Below are positions 55,778 to 64,000 of a DNA stretch of 64,000 nucleotides, one piece after another (the stretch's first letter is position 1; each line of letters begins with the position of its first letter). A program made the position numbers and the translations under genes. The notes under the pieces are model-generated. The model saw nothing but the letters and a program-made list of their open reading frames with translations, ran no database searches and was not told where the DNA came from. The DNA comes from Saccharopolyspora erythraea NRRL 2338 (lineage in GTDB: Bacteria > Actinomycetota > Actinomycetes > Mycobacteriales > Pseudonocardiaceae): assembly GCF_000062885.1 (NCBI RefSeq), contig NC_009142.1:372001-436000 (forward strand), written 5' to 3'.

Positions 55778-57781
55778 TTATCGGTCCGCCAGGGGCGGCA
55801 GCGGAACCGACGTCGTGACCGGCGGGAACGGGACACCGCTGGGCTCCGCGTAGCGGCCGACGGGCCCGAAGTCCGGGAACGGCTCGACCGGTTCGTCCGC
55901 GAGGTAGGCGTTCATGAACCGCTGCCAGGTCGGGCCGGTCAGCACGTCCCCCGCCTGGGACGAGGTCGCGTCGACGACCGGCTGCGGGCGTCCGCGCTCG
56001 TCGCTGGCGCTCAGCGACACCGCGGTGGCGATCTGCGGCGTGTAGCCGGCCGTCCACGCCGTCACGGCCTCGTCCGGGGAGCCACCGAACTGGGCGATCC
56101 CGCTCTTGACCGCCACCGGGCGTTTGCCGTCCAGCGCCCAGTTCGTCCCCCACGCGCTCCAACTCAGCGACTCGGTGACGTTGCCCGAGACATCCCGGCT
56201 CATCTCCGGGTCGTCGCCGAAGGCGGTCCGCGGCTCCGGCTCGAAGGACCTGACCTCGTTGCCGGTGCGGTCCAGCACCCGCCGCACGAAGCGGGGCTCG
56301 TGGTCGGCACCGCCGGCGGCCAGCGTCGCGTAACCGCGCGCCACGTCCACTGTGCTCACCGGGTAGTCGCCGGTCGCGATGCCGAGGCCGACCCGCCGCC
56401 CGTCGTCCCCGGTGTCCACCCGCATCCCCGCGCGCTGCGCCGCGTCCAGCACGGCCGCCGGGCCGAACTTCGCCGCCATGTTGACGAAGGCCGTCTCCGA
56501 CGCCTCGGCCATCGCCATCCGCGCGGTGCACGTGCGCGAGCAGTCGACGCCGGAGTTGCGGTAGGTGGCGCCCATGATCTCGTGCGGTGACGTGCCGTCG
56601 TAGGTTTCGGCGAGCCCGTGCCCCCGCATCAGCCCGGCCGCGACCACGAACGGCTGCATCGCCGCCCCCGGCGGCTGCGCGGCCCTGGCCCAGTCGAAGC
56701 CGCCGATCTCCCGGTCGCCGCTGTGGTAAGCGCGGATCGCGCCGGTTCCCGGCTCGATCGACACCAGCGCCGAGCGCAGGTTCTGGCTCCTGCCCTCGGT
56801 CATCGCGGCGACGGCCTCCTCCGCCGCGCGCTGGGCGTCGCGGTCGATGTTGGTGACGACGGTGTTGCCGTCGCGGTGCATGTCCCGGGCCGTGAGCCCG
56901 TCGCGTTCCAGCTCCTCCAGCACCCGCTCCCGGATGTGGAACAGCGGCCCGGACATCTCCTCACCGCGCCAGGCGAACCGCTCCCGCGTCGGCGGCACGG
57001 CCATCCGCCGCCGCTGCTCGCCGGTGATCATGTGGTTGGCCAGCATCTGGTCGGCGACGTACTCCCAGCGCTTCGCGGCCTGCGCGGCGTTGACCCGCGG
57101 GTCGTTCTCGGTCGGCTTCTGCACCGCGCCCGCGAGCACGGCGGCCTCCGAGGCGTCGAGGTCGCGCGGCAGCTTCCCGAAGTAGGCGTTGGAGGCGGCG
57201 TGCACGCCCCACGCACCGCGACCGTAGTAGGCGGTGTTGAGGTATGCCTTGAAGATCTCGTCCTTCGGCTGCTCGTTGGTCATCTTGGCGGAGAGCACGA
57301 TCTCCTTGAACTTCCTGGTGTAGGTGTGCTCGTCCTCGCCGGTCGCGAGCTTGATGTACTGCTGGGTGAGCGTCGATCCGCCGCCGGGGCTGTCGGTGAG
57401 CTGGGCGTAGGCGGCGCGCACGATGCCGAGCACGTCGAAGCCGCCGTTGCTGTAGAAGGAGGCGTCCTCGGCGGCGAGCGTCGCCTGCCGCATCGCGGGC
57501 GAGACCTCGTGGAGGGAGCCGATCATGGTGCGGTTGCCGGTGCCGGGCACTATCCGGGTCATCTCGGTGCCGTCGGCGTACTGGAGCACGATCGACTGCT
57601 GGGTGCCCGTGGCGACGGCCCTCGGGTCCGGCACCTCCCACACCGCGTAGCCGACGGCGAACGCGCCGACCGCGCCGAGCAGCAGCGCGGTGGCGGTGAA
57701 CACGGAGGCGCGCAGCGCCCGGCGCAGGCGTCTGCGCCGGCGTGCCGCCGGTACGAGCACGGTCGTCGCGTCATCGCTCAC
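55778..57781 (-). CDS. Class A penicillin-binding protein with GT51 domain and degenerate transpeptidase
   Basis: A 667-residue bifunctional-type PBP. After a cytoplasmic Arg-rich tail and membrane helix (about 22-48), the GT51 glycosyltransferase has Glu105 (AAEDASFYS), GGGSTLTQQYIK and Glu175 in KDEIFKAYLN, so it appears active and would polymerise lipid II. The transpeptidase domain (about 300-640) is recognisable, but where the family has a PGS-T/A-FKPF box it reads QPPGAAMQPF: Ala373 replaces the catalytic Ser and Gln376 the Lys. The SxN box reads SET (428-430), and KTG reads KSG (559-561). Loss of Ser and Lys predicts no transpeptidation and no covalent beta-lactam acylation. Pro-rich C terminus. 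ATG 57781 is the start. Confidence 0.88.
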   Translation of the reverse strand: MSDDATTVLVPAARRRRRLRRALRASVFTATALLLGAVGAFAVGYAVWEVPDPRAVATGTQQSIVLQYADGTEMTRIVPGTGNRTMIGSLHEVSPAMRQATLAAEDASFYSNGGFDVLGIVRAAYAQLTDSPGGGSTLTQQYIKLATGEDEHTYTRKFKEIVLSAKMTNEQPKDEIFKAYLNTAYYGRGAWGVHAASNAYFGKLPRDLDASEAAVLAGAVQKPTENDPRVNAAQAAKRWEYVADQMLANHMITGEQRRRMAVPPTRERFAWRGEEMSGPLFHIRERVLEELERDGLTARDMHRDGNTVVTNIDRDAQRAAEEAVAAMTEGRSQNLRSALVSIEPGTGAIRAYHSGDREIGGFDWARAAQPPGAAMQPFVVAAGLMRGHGLAETYDGTSPHEIMGATYRNSGVDCSRTCTARMAMAEASETAFVNMAAKFGPAAVLDAAQRAGMRVDTGDDGRRVGLGIATGDYPVSTVDVARGYATLAAGGADHEPRFVRRVLDRTGNEVRSFEPEPRTAFGDDPEMSRDVSGNVTESLSWSAWGTNWALDGKRPVAVKSGIAQFGGSPDEAVTAWTAGYTPQIATAVSLSASDERGRPQPVVDATSSQAGDVLTGPTWQRFMNAYLADEPVEPFPDFGPVGRYAEPSGVPFPPVTTSVPLPPLADR

Positions 57782-57887
57782 AATTCACTCTCCCGGTGGG
57801 GAATTGCCGTCGATCTTTCATACGGACGGGTGATGAATTCGGTTGCTTCCCGATCTGATTTCCGTGAGATCGGCGGCGCTGACACAG

Positions 57888-57897
57888 TGACTAGTCA
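57888..57897. promoter_or_regulatory. Palindrome TGACTAGTCA upstream of DUF4231 gene
   Basis: A perfect 10-bp palindrome lies 122 bases before the DUF4231 start and 107 bases upstream of the PBP start, between divergent genes. It could be an operator; there is no other support. Confidence 0.35.
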
Positions 57898-58019
57898 GGC
57901 AGTCCCCGAAATGGAGCGACTCCTCCCGCAGCGCCACCGCGACCAATCACCTGGCGGCCGATCGCCGGCGGCGCGCGGGTCTAGTCCGATCACCGCAACG
58001 CGCCGGAAGGATCGAAGTG

Positions 58020-58838
58020 ATGGACCAAGTGGACGCCGCGGGCATCATCGGCAGCGGCGTGATAACCGAGAATCCGCGGGCGCAGGACTGGGAACGCCGG
58101 ATCGCCGAGCGGTCGGAGCAGCTGTACCGGTCGGGGCTGGTGAAGCGGTTCCTGCTGGTGTGGGCCTGCGCGGCCAACCCGTGCCTCATCGCGTCGACGG
58201 TCTGGTGGTTCGCCTTATCCGGACCCCGGCCGCTGCCCGTCGCCGCGGCGGTCGCGACGCTGATCTCGGTCGTGCTCTCGGCGCGACTGCTCTACACGCA
58301 GCACCTGCGGGTGCGCGGGATGGAGCAGGAGGTCCGCGCCATGGAACTGGCCTTCCGCGAGCAGCTCCTCGACGAGTTCGGCTCCGAGGACCTGCTCGGC
58401 GTCCGCAAGCACTACCGGGCGCACCTGCCCGAGGTCATCGAGCGCTACCGGGCCGAGGCCCGCGGCCACCGGCGCCGGGACGGCGCGTTCCAGGGCGTCG
58501 TCATCGCCGGTTCGGTGGTCGCGGCGTGCACGACCGCGCTGTCGGTGTCCATCGTGGACATGAGGTGGGGTGCGGTGGCGCTGAGCCTGGTGGTGGCGAT
58601 CGCCGCGGCTCTGGCGGGCCACGGACGTTTCCGGGAGCGGGGCGCGGTGCTGCAGCAGACCGCGGACTCGCTGGAGCGCGAGTACGAGTCGGTCGAGCTG
58701 CGGGTGGGCCGCTACCGGCGGTTCGACGACGAGGCGCTGGCCTACGCCGAGTTCGCCGACACCGTGGAGGCGTTGCGAGCCGAGCATGGCGTGACGTCGC
58801 CGCCGCGGATCGACGTCCTGGGCGCGCTCGGACAGTAG
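58020..58838 (+). CDS. DUF4231/SLATT-like four-helix membrane protein
   Basis: A 272-residue protein. Two hydrophobic pairs occur: about residues 43-93 (LVWACAANPCLIASTVWWFAL, VAAAVATLISVVLSARLL) and about 163-203 (GVVIAGSVVAACTTALSVSIV, AVALSLVVAIAAALAGHG). A charged helical linker separates them and a C-terminal helix (ADSLEREYESVELRVGRYRR) follows. The pattern of two-helix pairs with the tail LQQTADSLEREYE resembles DUF4231 proteins, related to the SLATT effector family. No adjacent nucleotide cyclase or sensor is visible, so a conflict role is inference only. ATG 58020 was chosen over GTG 58017; GGAAGGA lies upstream. Confidence 0.65.
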   Translation: MDQVDAAGIIGSGVITENPRAQDWERRIAERSEQLYRSGLVKRFLLVWACAANPCLIASTVWWFALSGPRPLPVAAAVATLISVVLSARLLYTQHLRVRGMEQEVRAMELAFREQLLDEFGSEDLLGVRKHYRAHLPEVIERYRAEARGHRRRDGAFQGVVIAGSVVAACTTALSVSIVDMRWGAVALSLVVAIAAALAGHGRFRERGAVLQQTADSLEREYESVELRVGRYRRFDDEALAYAEFADTVEALRAEHGVTSPPRIDVLGALGQ

Positions 58839-59002
58839 TCGCATTTTTATTTATCGCTCGAAGGTGGGGCGCAGTTCCGGTATGTCGATCACGGACCGTT
58901 CATTTTTCACGCTCGTGTGATCGCTGAATCGTGGTCGTTGATCTGTCCGTAATCTCCCGCGGAGCGCACAGGAATCAGCCTGTGCAGGAAAGGAGCAAGG
59001 CG

Positions 59003-59719
59003 ATGAAACGCAGCCTGAGCGCCGCGGCCGCAGTTCTGGCCGGAGGCGCCGGCGTAGCCGGCCTCGCCGGCGCCGCCACCGCAGCCGAGATGCCGGAGTT
59101 CGGCATCGACATGCCCGTGCAGGGCAAGGACACCGTCCTCGCCACGTCCAACTTCACGGGCGCGCTGCAGAGCGCGCACAAGATGGTCGGCGACGTGGTG
59201 CCCGCGAGCCCGACCGCGAGCCGCTCGGACACCCCGCACCCGCTCGGCCCGGCCGGTGAGCTGAACAGCACGGACCCGGTCGGCGGGGTGCTCAACCCGC
59301 TGGTCGGCCAGGTGGCCACCCCGAAGACCGCCTCCCCGTTCGACATCGTCGGCGGCGTCCTGCCGCACGGGCAGCAGCTCCCGGTGAACATGCCGGCGGG
59401 CCGCACCTCGCCCAACCCGGTCAACGGCGTGATCGACCCGCTGATGGGCGAGGGCGGCGGTTCCCCGCTCGGCGGCCCGGTCGGCGGAGCCGTGGACGCC
59501 CTCGGCACCAGCAACGGCAGCACCCCGGTGGTCGGCGACGCGCTGAACCAGTCCACCCCGGTCCAGCACCCGATGGGCCGGAGCACCGCGGGCCCGCTGG
59601 TCGCGGTCGCCCACACGCTCGCGGACGCCACCGGGCAGAGCCCCGACGCGACGGGCGTGCACAAGGCCGCCGGCAACGTGCTGGCCAACGGCCCGCTCAG
59701 CGGCAACATCGGAGCCTGA
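59003..59719 (+). CDS. Small secreted protein, Gly/Pro-rich (unknown)
   Basis: A 238-residue protein with a signal peptide (MKRSLSAAAAVLAGGAGVAGLAGAATAAE) and a mature part of low-complexity composition. It contains repeated short elements such as DPVGGVLNPLVGQ, DIVGGVLPHG, VNGVIDPLMG and GGPVGGAVDALG, each with the pattern VxGxxxPL or similar at about 25-50 residue intervals. Such repeats suggest an extracellular or surface-bound structural protein. The ATG at 59003 follows AAAGGAGCAAGG. An AT-rich promoter-like region (58845-58865) lies upstream. No family recognised. Confidence 0.8.
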   Translation: MKRSLSAAAAVLAGGAGVAGLAGAATAAEMPEFGIDMPVQGKDTVLATSNFTGALQSAHKMVGDVVPASPTASRSDTPHPLGPAGELNSTDPVGGVLNPLVGQVATPKTASPFDIVGGVLPHGQQLPVNMPAGRTSPNPVNGVIDPLMGEGGGSPLGGPVGGAVDALGTSNGSTPVVGDALNQSTPVQHPMGRSTAGPLVAVAHTLADATGQSPDATGVHKAAGNVLANGPLSGNIGA

Positions 59720-59902
59720 TCGCCGGACCCGTGGCGCCGGTATCGCGTGCCGATCGATGGCCCTCGCCCAGGAGGCGGGGGCCATCGTCATGCCCGGGGC
59801 CTGTCCGGCGGCGGACATGCGGCGGAGGTCTCCGCGAGTCGGGTGCGTGACACCGCAATCCCATGCCGACGATGCCCCACGACCGTCGGCCGGAACCGCT
59901 CG

Positions 59903-62527
59903 TCAGGTCGCGGCGCTCTCCTCGGCGGCGCCGGGCAACTCGACCGTCCCGGCTGAGCCGTCCACGGTGATCCGGTCGCCGGTGCGGATGCGCTCGGTGG
60001 CGGCCGGCACCCCGACGACGGCGGGAATCCCGTACTCCCGGGCGACGGTGGCGCCGTGCGAGTTCGGTCCGCCCATCTCCATCACCAGACCGCCCGCGGT
60101 GAGGAACAGCGGTGTCCAGCCCGGATCGGTGGACGGCGCGACCAGGATCTCGCCCGGCGCCAGTTCGACCCCGACCGGATCCCGCACCACCTTGGCCGGG
60201 CCGGTGATCGTCCCCGCCGACGCCGAAGTGCCGGTCAGGACGCCGTCGGCGGTCTCGGTGAGCATCGCGGCCTCCGGCTCGGTGCCGTCGGACAGCAGCA
60301 GCCGCGGCAGGTGCCTGCGGCGAAGTTCCCGCTCGTGGGTCCCGCGCCGGGTGGTCACCAGTCCGCGGAGGTCGGCACCGGTGACGGCTTCCTCGACCTC
60401 GTCGAAGTCGAGGAAGAAGACGTCGTCCACGGCGTCGAGCCGTCCGGACGCCACCAGGTCGGCGCCCACTGCCCGCAGTGCCCGGCGGACGTGGGCGACG
60501 CCCAGCACCATGCAGTACTTCGGCATCTCGCGGATGCCGACGATGCCGCGGATCCGGTCGATGGTGAACGCCGCCGCTCGGGCGCGCAGCGGGCTGGTGC
60601 GCCGCAGCCGGCCGACGACCTCGGCCGCCTTGGCCTCCGCCTCGGCGACCCCGAGCCGGTACTGCTCGTCGGCCGCGTGGCCACCGCCCGCGGAGCTGAC
60701 GTAGTTGGCGACCAGGCCGAGGACCTGCGTCGGGTCGTCCGCCCAGCGCGGCATCCCGGCGTCGATCTCGGCGACCGCCCGGTGCCCGTGCCGGTCGAAG
60801 AACGACTCCAGCGCCGCCTGCACCGAACCCGGGAGGCGTCCCTCGCGGTAGCGTTCGGCCAGTTCCTCCGCCGTGGTGCCCGGTTCCACCGACTGCGCGA
60901 GCCGCCACAGCTCGAGGTCCATCTCGGTGGTGACGTTGTGCGGGATGCCGCGCAGGAGGATCTGGGCCTCCTCGGCCGTGACGTCCGGGCCCAGGACCGA
61001 CGGCATCAGCTTGCTGAGGCTCATGCCGGTGAACAGCTTCGGGATCAGGCCGGCCACGCGCGGCACCACCACGTCGGGCACGACGCGCCGCGCGTGCGCC
61101 AGCCGCTCGGCGGTGCCGGACGGATGCGGGCGCGCCAGTTCCCGGCGGATTTCGTCCGCGACACGGGAAGCGTGGGCGCGGGCGCTCGCCGGGCTCGCGA
61201 GGGTGCGCGCGACGGCGACCGGCACCCGCAGTCGCGCCGCGATGCCCGCGAACCGGCGCAACAGCGGCAGCGACGACCCGCGCCGCACCGCGAAGCGCGG
61301 ATCGTCGAGCATGCCGTCGACGACCTTGCCGGTCCGCACCTCCATCATCGCCAGCAGCTTCGGCAGGACGCGGCGTCCGACCGGGTGGCGCACCACGTCG
61401 GTGATGTCGAAGAACACCCATCCTCCCGCCTGCCGCCAGACCGGCGGCGAGTCGCGGTCGACGGGAAGTCCGACGCGGCGCATGAACCCGACCCCGAGGC
61501 CGCGCAGGACGGCCGCGCCCATCGGCGTGAGCGGCCGGTACACGCCCTGGGCGACGTTGACCGAGAAGTACGCGCGCACGCCGTCGCGCCGTTCGGCGGG
61601 CAGCGGGAAGAGGGTCGTGACCGGCCGGGCCTGGGTCACCCAGAGCGTTCCCGCGGCGTCGACGGCCCACTCGATGTCCTGCGGTGCGCCGTAGTGCCGC
61701 TGGACGGCGGCACCCGCTGCGGTCAGCGCGCGCAGGGCGTCGTCGTCGAGCGTCGGTGAGCCGTTGCCCGCGACGGTCTCGGTGCCGCCGCCCGGTTTCG
61801 GCCGGACGCTGACGGCCTTGTCGCCGAGCTGCCTGGTCAGGACCGCGCCGGTCGCGGTGTCGACGACGAAGTGGTCCGGGTTCACCGCGCCCGACACGAC
61901 CGACTCACCGAGCCCGGTGTTGGCGTCGACGACGGTCTCCCCGCGGTTTCCGGTGACGGGGTTTGCGGTGAACAGCACGCCGGAGACCTGCGCGTCGACC
62001 ATCCGCTGCACCACGACCGCGAGCTTCACCGCCCGGTGGTCGATGCCGTTGGCCTCCCGGTAGGCGACCGCGCGGTCGGTCCACAGCGAGGCCCAGCAGC
62101 GCCGCACCGCGTCGAGCAGCGCGGACGCGCCGATGACGTTGAGGTAGGTGTCCTGCTGGCCCGCGAAGCTGGCGTGCGGCAGGTCTTCGGCCGTGGCCGA
62201 CGAGCGCACCGCCACCGGCACGTCGTCGCCGAGTGCGGCGTAGGCGGTGGTCACGGTGTCGGCCAGGGCGGCGGGCATCTCGACGCCGGTGAGCCGGTCG
62301 CGGATCTCGGCGGCGGTCGAGGGCAGGCCGTCGAGGGCGTCGCCGACGGCTGCCGCGCAGACCTCGTCGTAGGCGCGCGTGGTGAGGCAGAAGCCAGGCG
62401 GTACGCGCACTCCGGCGGCCAGCAGCTCGCCGAGGTTGGCGGCCTTGCCGCCGACGACCTCGCCCATGCCCGCGTCGATCCGGCTCAGGTCGAGCACCTG
62501 GCCGGTGGTGGTCTCGACGGTGCTCAT
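59903..62527 (-). CDS. rph: Rifampin phosphotransferase-like protein
   Basis: An 874-residue dikinase-type enzyme in the order of Rph: ATP-grasp domain (residues 1-310, VPVAVRSSATAEDLPHASFAGQQDTYLNV), a central helical substrate domain (about 340-750) and a swivelling His domain with His824 in GGPNSHGATVAREYGIPAV. Rph proteins transfer the beta-phosphate of ATP to the C21 hydroxyl of rifamycins. PEP synthase-like members with other substrates have the same fold, but length and domain order match Rph. The ATG at 62527 follows AGGAGGCGG. It is divergent from marR and a DHA2 exporter. The rifamycin-associated element GGGGCTTGC-type palindrome that I remember is not upstream. Confidence 0.85.
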   Translation of the reverse strand: MSTVETTTGQVLDLSRIDAGMGEVVGGKAANLGELLAAGVRVPPGFCLTTRAYDEVCAAAVGDALDGLPSTAAEIRDRLTGVEMPAALADTVTTAYAALGDDVPVAVRSSATAEDLPHASFAGQQDTYLNVIGASALLDAVRRCWASLWTDRAVAYREANGIDHRAVKLAVVVQRMVDAQVSGVLFTANPVTGNRGETVVDANTGLGESVVSGAVNPDHFVVDTATGAVLTRQLGDKAVSVRPKPGGGTETVAGNGSPTLDDDALRALTAAGAAVQRHYGAPQDIEWAVDAAGTLWVTQARPVTTLFPLPAERRDGVRAYFSVNVAQGVYRPLTPMGAAVLRGLGVGFMRRVGLPVDRDSPPVWRQAGGWVFFDITDVVRHPVGRRVLPKLLAMMEVRTGKVVDGMLDDPRFAVRRGSSLPLLRRFAGIAARLRVPVAVARTLASPASARAHASRVADEIRRELARPHPSGTAERLAHARRVVPDVVVPRVAGLIPKLFTGMSLSKLMPSVLGPDVTAEEAQILLRGIPHNVTTEMDLELWRLAQSVEPGTTAEELAERYREGRLPGSVQAALESFFDRHGHRAVAEIDAGMPRWADDPTQVLGLVANYVSSAGGGHAADEQYRLGVAEAEAKAAEVVGRLRRTSPLRARAAAFTIDRIRGIVGIREMPKYCMVLGVAHVRRALRAVGADLVASGRLDAVDDVFFLDFDEVEEAVTGADLRGLVTTRRGTHERELRRRHLPRLLLSDGTEPEAAMLTETADGVLTGTSASAGTITGPAKVVRDPVGVELAPGEILVAPSTDPGWTPLFLTAGGLVMEMGGPNSHGATVAREYGIPAVVGVPAATERIRTGDRITVDGSAGTVELPGAAEESAAT

Positions 62528-62601
62528 GGCCGCCTCCTCGTGCCTGCGGCGCCCTCCGGTGGGTGCCATGCCCGAAAGGTAACCCCGCGGCGGGCAGGAA
62601 A

Positions 62602-62615
62602 TCAACACTTGTTGA
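62602..62615. promoter_or_regulatory. Inverted repeat TCAACA-CT-TGTTGA upstream of rph
   Basis: Perfect 6-bp arms with a 2-base centre lie 75 bases upstream of rph in an AT-rich stretch. Its CAAC/GTTG core is shared with the repeat at 62782, so both may bind the MarR protein. Confidence 0.55.
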
Positions 62616-62781
62616 ATTACGGTCGCGCACGCGCTCCGCGATCGCGCGGACACTTACCGCTTCGGGCGGAAATGCATTGCAAGCAAAGAAGATTGGGCCG
62701 TTCGGCGGCATCCGGGCCGAGTGGTCAAGCGCACAGAGAACTGAGTTGCCCGCGCCCGTCCGTGCGATGCATGCTTGCGTC

Positions 62782-62801
62782 CAGCAACTAGTTGGTTGCT
62801 G
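62782..62801. promoter_or_regulatory. Operator-like palindromes upstream of marR
   Basis: CAGCAAC (62782-62788) and GTTGCTG (62795-62801) are perfect 7-bp arms, and inside them CAACTAGTTG (62785-62794) is itself a 10-bp palindrome. A third GGTTGC element occurs at 62812. The site ends 27 bases before the marR start. Confidence 0.65.
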
Positions 62802-62828
62802 CAATCAAATCGGTTGCGCTCGCCGGGG

Positions 62829-63371
62829 GTGGATGCACTGGGGTCGGGGGAAGAGCGCGAGCGGCTGCTCGCCGACGCGAGCGGAGTGGCCGACGCGCTG
62901 GGCAGGCTCGCCCGGGCTTCTGGGCACCTCGAAGCGCACGCGAGCAGGCACGGGGCCGACCGCGTCGGCTACATCCTGCTCAAGCTGCTGGCGACGGAGG
63001 GGCCGCTGCGGTCCAACGCACTGGCCGAGGCGTTGCACGCGGACCCGTCGACGATCAGCAGGCACGTGTCGCAGCTGGTCAGGAACGGTCTTGTGGAGCG
63101 GACCGTCGACCCGGACGACAAGCGCGCCTGCCCGCTGGCGATCACCGCGAAAGGCGGGGAACGGCTCGCCGACATGCGGCGACGCCGAGACGAGACGCTC
63201 GCCCGGCTCCTGGAGTCGTGGCCGGGCGCCGAGCGCGCCGAGCTGGCCCGGTTGCTCGGCCGTTTCGTCGACGAGTACGAGCGCGCACTGCCGCAACTGC
63301 TGACGGCGGTGCTGGAGCAACGGCCGTTCGTCGGCCATGCGCCGGAAACGGCGCCGAGAGGGGAGAACTGA
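62829..63371 (+). CDS. MarR-family transcriptional regulator
   Basis: A 180-residue winged-helix regulator. The recognition region is PLRSNALAEALHADPSTISRHVSQLVRNGLVERTVDPDDKRACPLAITAKG (residues about 58-108). Other segments are the dimerising helices LGRLARASGHLEAHASRHG and LARLLGRFVDEYERALPQL. The GTG at 62829 was chosen because upstream codons would run through the palindromes. The stop overlaps the exporter start (TGATG). It is divergent from rph, with repeats on both sides of the gap, so it probably represses both. Confidence 0.88.
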   Translation: MDALGSGEERERLLADASGVADALGRLARASGHLEAHASRHGADRVGYILLKLLATEGPLRSNALAEALHADPSTISRHVSQLVRNGLVERTVDPDDKRACPLAITAKGGERLADMRRRRDETLARLLESWPGAERAELARLLGRFVDEYERALPQLLTAVLEQRPFVGHAPETAPRGEN

Positions 63372-64000
63372 TGTCGGAAACGGCCGAACGGGCCGCACCC
63401 GCGCCACCGGGCGTGAGGTTGACGCACCGGCAGATCCTGACCGTCCTCACCGGACTGATGCTGGGCATGTTCCTGGGTGCCCTCGACCAGACGATCGTGA
63501 GCAGCGCGATCCGGGTCATCGCCGACCAGCTGCACGGCCAGACCGCGCAGGCATGGGTCACCACGGCCTACTTGATCACCGCGACCATCACCACGCCGCT
63601 GTACGGCAAGCTCTCCGACATCTACGGCCGCAAGCCGCTGTACCTCGCGGCGATCTCGCTGTTCCTGCTCGGATCGGTGCTGTGCGGGCTGGCGAACTCG
63701 ATCTACGAGCTGGCCGCGTTCCGCGCCATCCAGGGCCTGGGCGGCGGCGGACTGATGTCGCTGGCGCTGACGATCATCGCCGACATGCTCCCGCCGCGGG
63801 AGCGCAGCCGCTACCAGGGCTACTTCATGGCGGTCTTCGGCGTGTCCAGCGTCGTCGGCCCGGTCATCGGCGGCCTGTTCGCGGGGATGGACAGCTTCCT
63901 CGGGTTCGCGGGCTGGCGCTGGGTGTTCCTGGTCAACGTGCCGGTCGGCCTGATCGCGCTGGTCGTCGTGGCCAAGGTGCTCAACGTCGAGACCGAGCGG
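63371..64000 (+). CDS. DHA2-family (14-helix) MFS drug exporter, N-terminal part (cut by window edge)
   Basis: The first 210 residues are visible. LTHRQILTVLTGLMLGMFLGALDQTIVSSAI carries the DHA2 motif LDxTIV in helix 1, LYGKLSDIYGRKPLYL is motif A, RAIQGLGGGGLMSLALTIIADMLPPRERSRYQG motif B and the loop, and GPVIGGLFAG motif C. It resembles EmrB/QacA proteins that export drugs by proton antiport. It is co-transcribed with marR (TGATG overlap). The C-terminal half lies beyond the window. Confidence 0.92.
   Translation, partial: MSETAERAAPAPPGVRLTHRQILTVLTGLMLGMFLGALDQTIVSSAIRVIADQLHGQTAQAWVTTAYLITATITTPLYGKLSDIYGRKPLYLAAISLFLLGSVLCGLANSIYELAAFRAIQGLGGGGLMSLALTIIADMLPPRERSRYQGYFMAVFGVSSVVGPVIGGLFAGMDSFLGFAGWRWVFLVNVPVGLIALVVVAKVLNVETER

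Noticed and set aside
62528-62828. Rifamycin-associated element (GGGGCTTGC-type palindrome) upstream of rph
   Set aside because: I looked for the remembered 19-bp element on both strands; only CAAC/GTTG repeats are present.

Overview
The window is high-GC actinobacterial chromosome. I infer a member of the Pseudonocardiales, probably Saccharopolyspora or a close relative. The backbone order acs, HAD phosphatase, 6C RNA, ssd, tad genes, DEAD/DEAH helicase, (hppA), Rv3647c-like gene, topA, holB, tRNA-Thr matches the order I remember around M. tuberculosis Rv3667-Rv3644c. Several accessory blocks have been inserted into it. GTG starts, ATGA/TGATG gene junctions and an orphan EspG-like protein fit the same group. 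No phage, insertion sequence, CRISPR array or replication origin was seen.

Left part (1-14 kb): the 5' end of nhaA, then acs with a DasR-like operator half-way to a divergent conserved gene. Next come a nucleoside hydrolase, an AraC/VOC pair, and a complete D-glucarate catabolic operon read leftward (MFS importer, kdgD, 2-oxoglutarate semialdehyde dehydrogenase, gudD) with a divergent LysR regulator. A GNAT gene, a second LysR gene and a cysteine dioxygenase-like gene follow.

Middle accessory part (14-30 kb): an orphan EspG-like gene, murR-murQ, a tandem pair of unrecognised coiled-coil paralogues, small stress or flavin genes, a decayed MarR gene and a DinB gene. It ends with a secreted amiE-like, namZ, nagZ trio. 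murQ/murR plus amiE/namZ/nagZ rebuild the Bacillus MurNAc salvage set in two blocks about 6.5 kb apart.

Conserved core (30-54 kb): HAD phosphatase, 6C RNA, ssd-tadA-tadB-tadC-pilin-tadE-tadG, a primase/polymerase-domain protein, an MrfA-type helicase, the proton-pumping pyrophosphatase, topA, holB and tRNA-Thr. Three long gene-poor intervals (about 1.0-1.3 kb each) interrupt or flank this core and hold tandem repeats, strong hairpins and a 65-bp alternating purine-pyrimidine tract.

Right part (54-64 kb): phosphodiesterase, SnoaL/TetR divergent pair with two operators, a class A PBP whose transpeptidase active site has lost its serine and lysine, a DUF4231/SLATT-like membrane protein and a small secreted protein. 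The window closes with a rifampin phosphotransferase-like gene divergent from marR and a truncated DHA2 drug exporter.

The observations I rate highest are the PBP with a degenerate transpeptidase, the tandem coiled-coil pair, the split MurNAc salvage set and the marR/rph/efflux locus.
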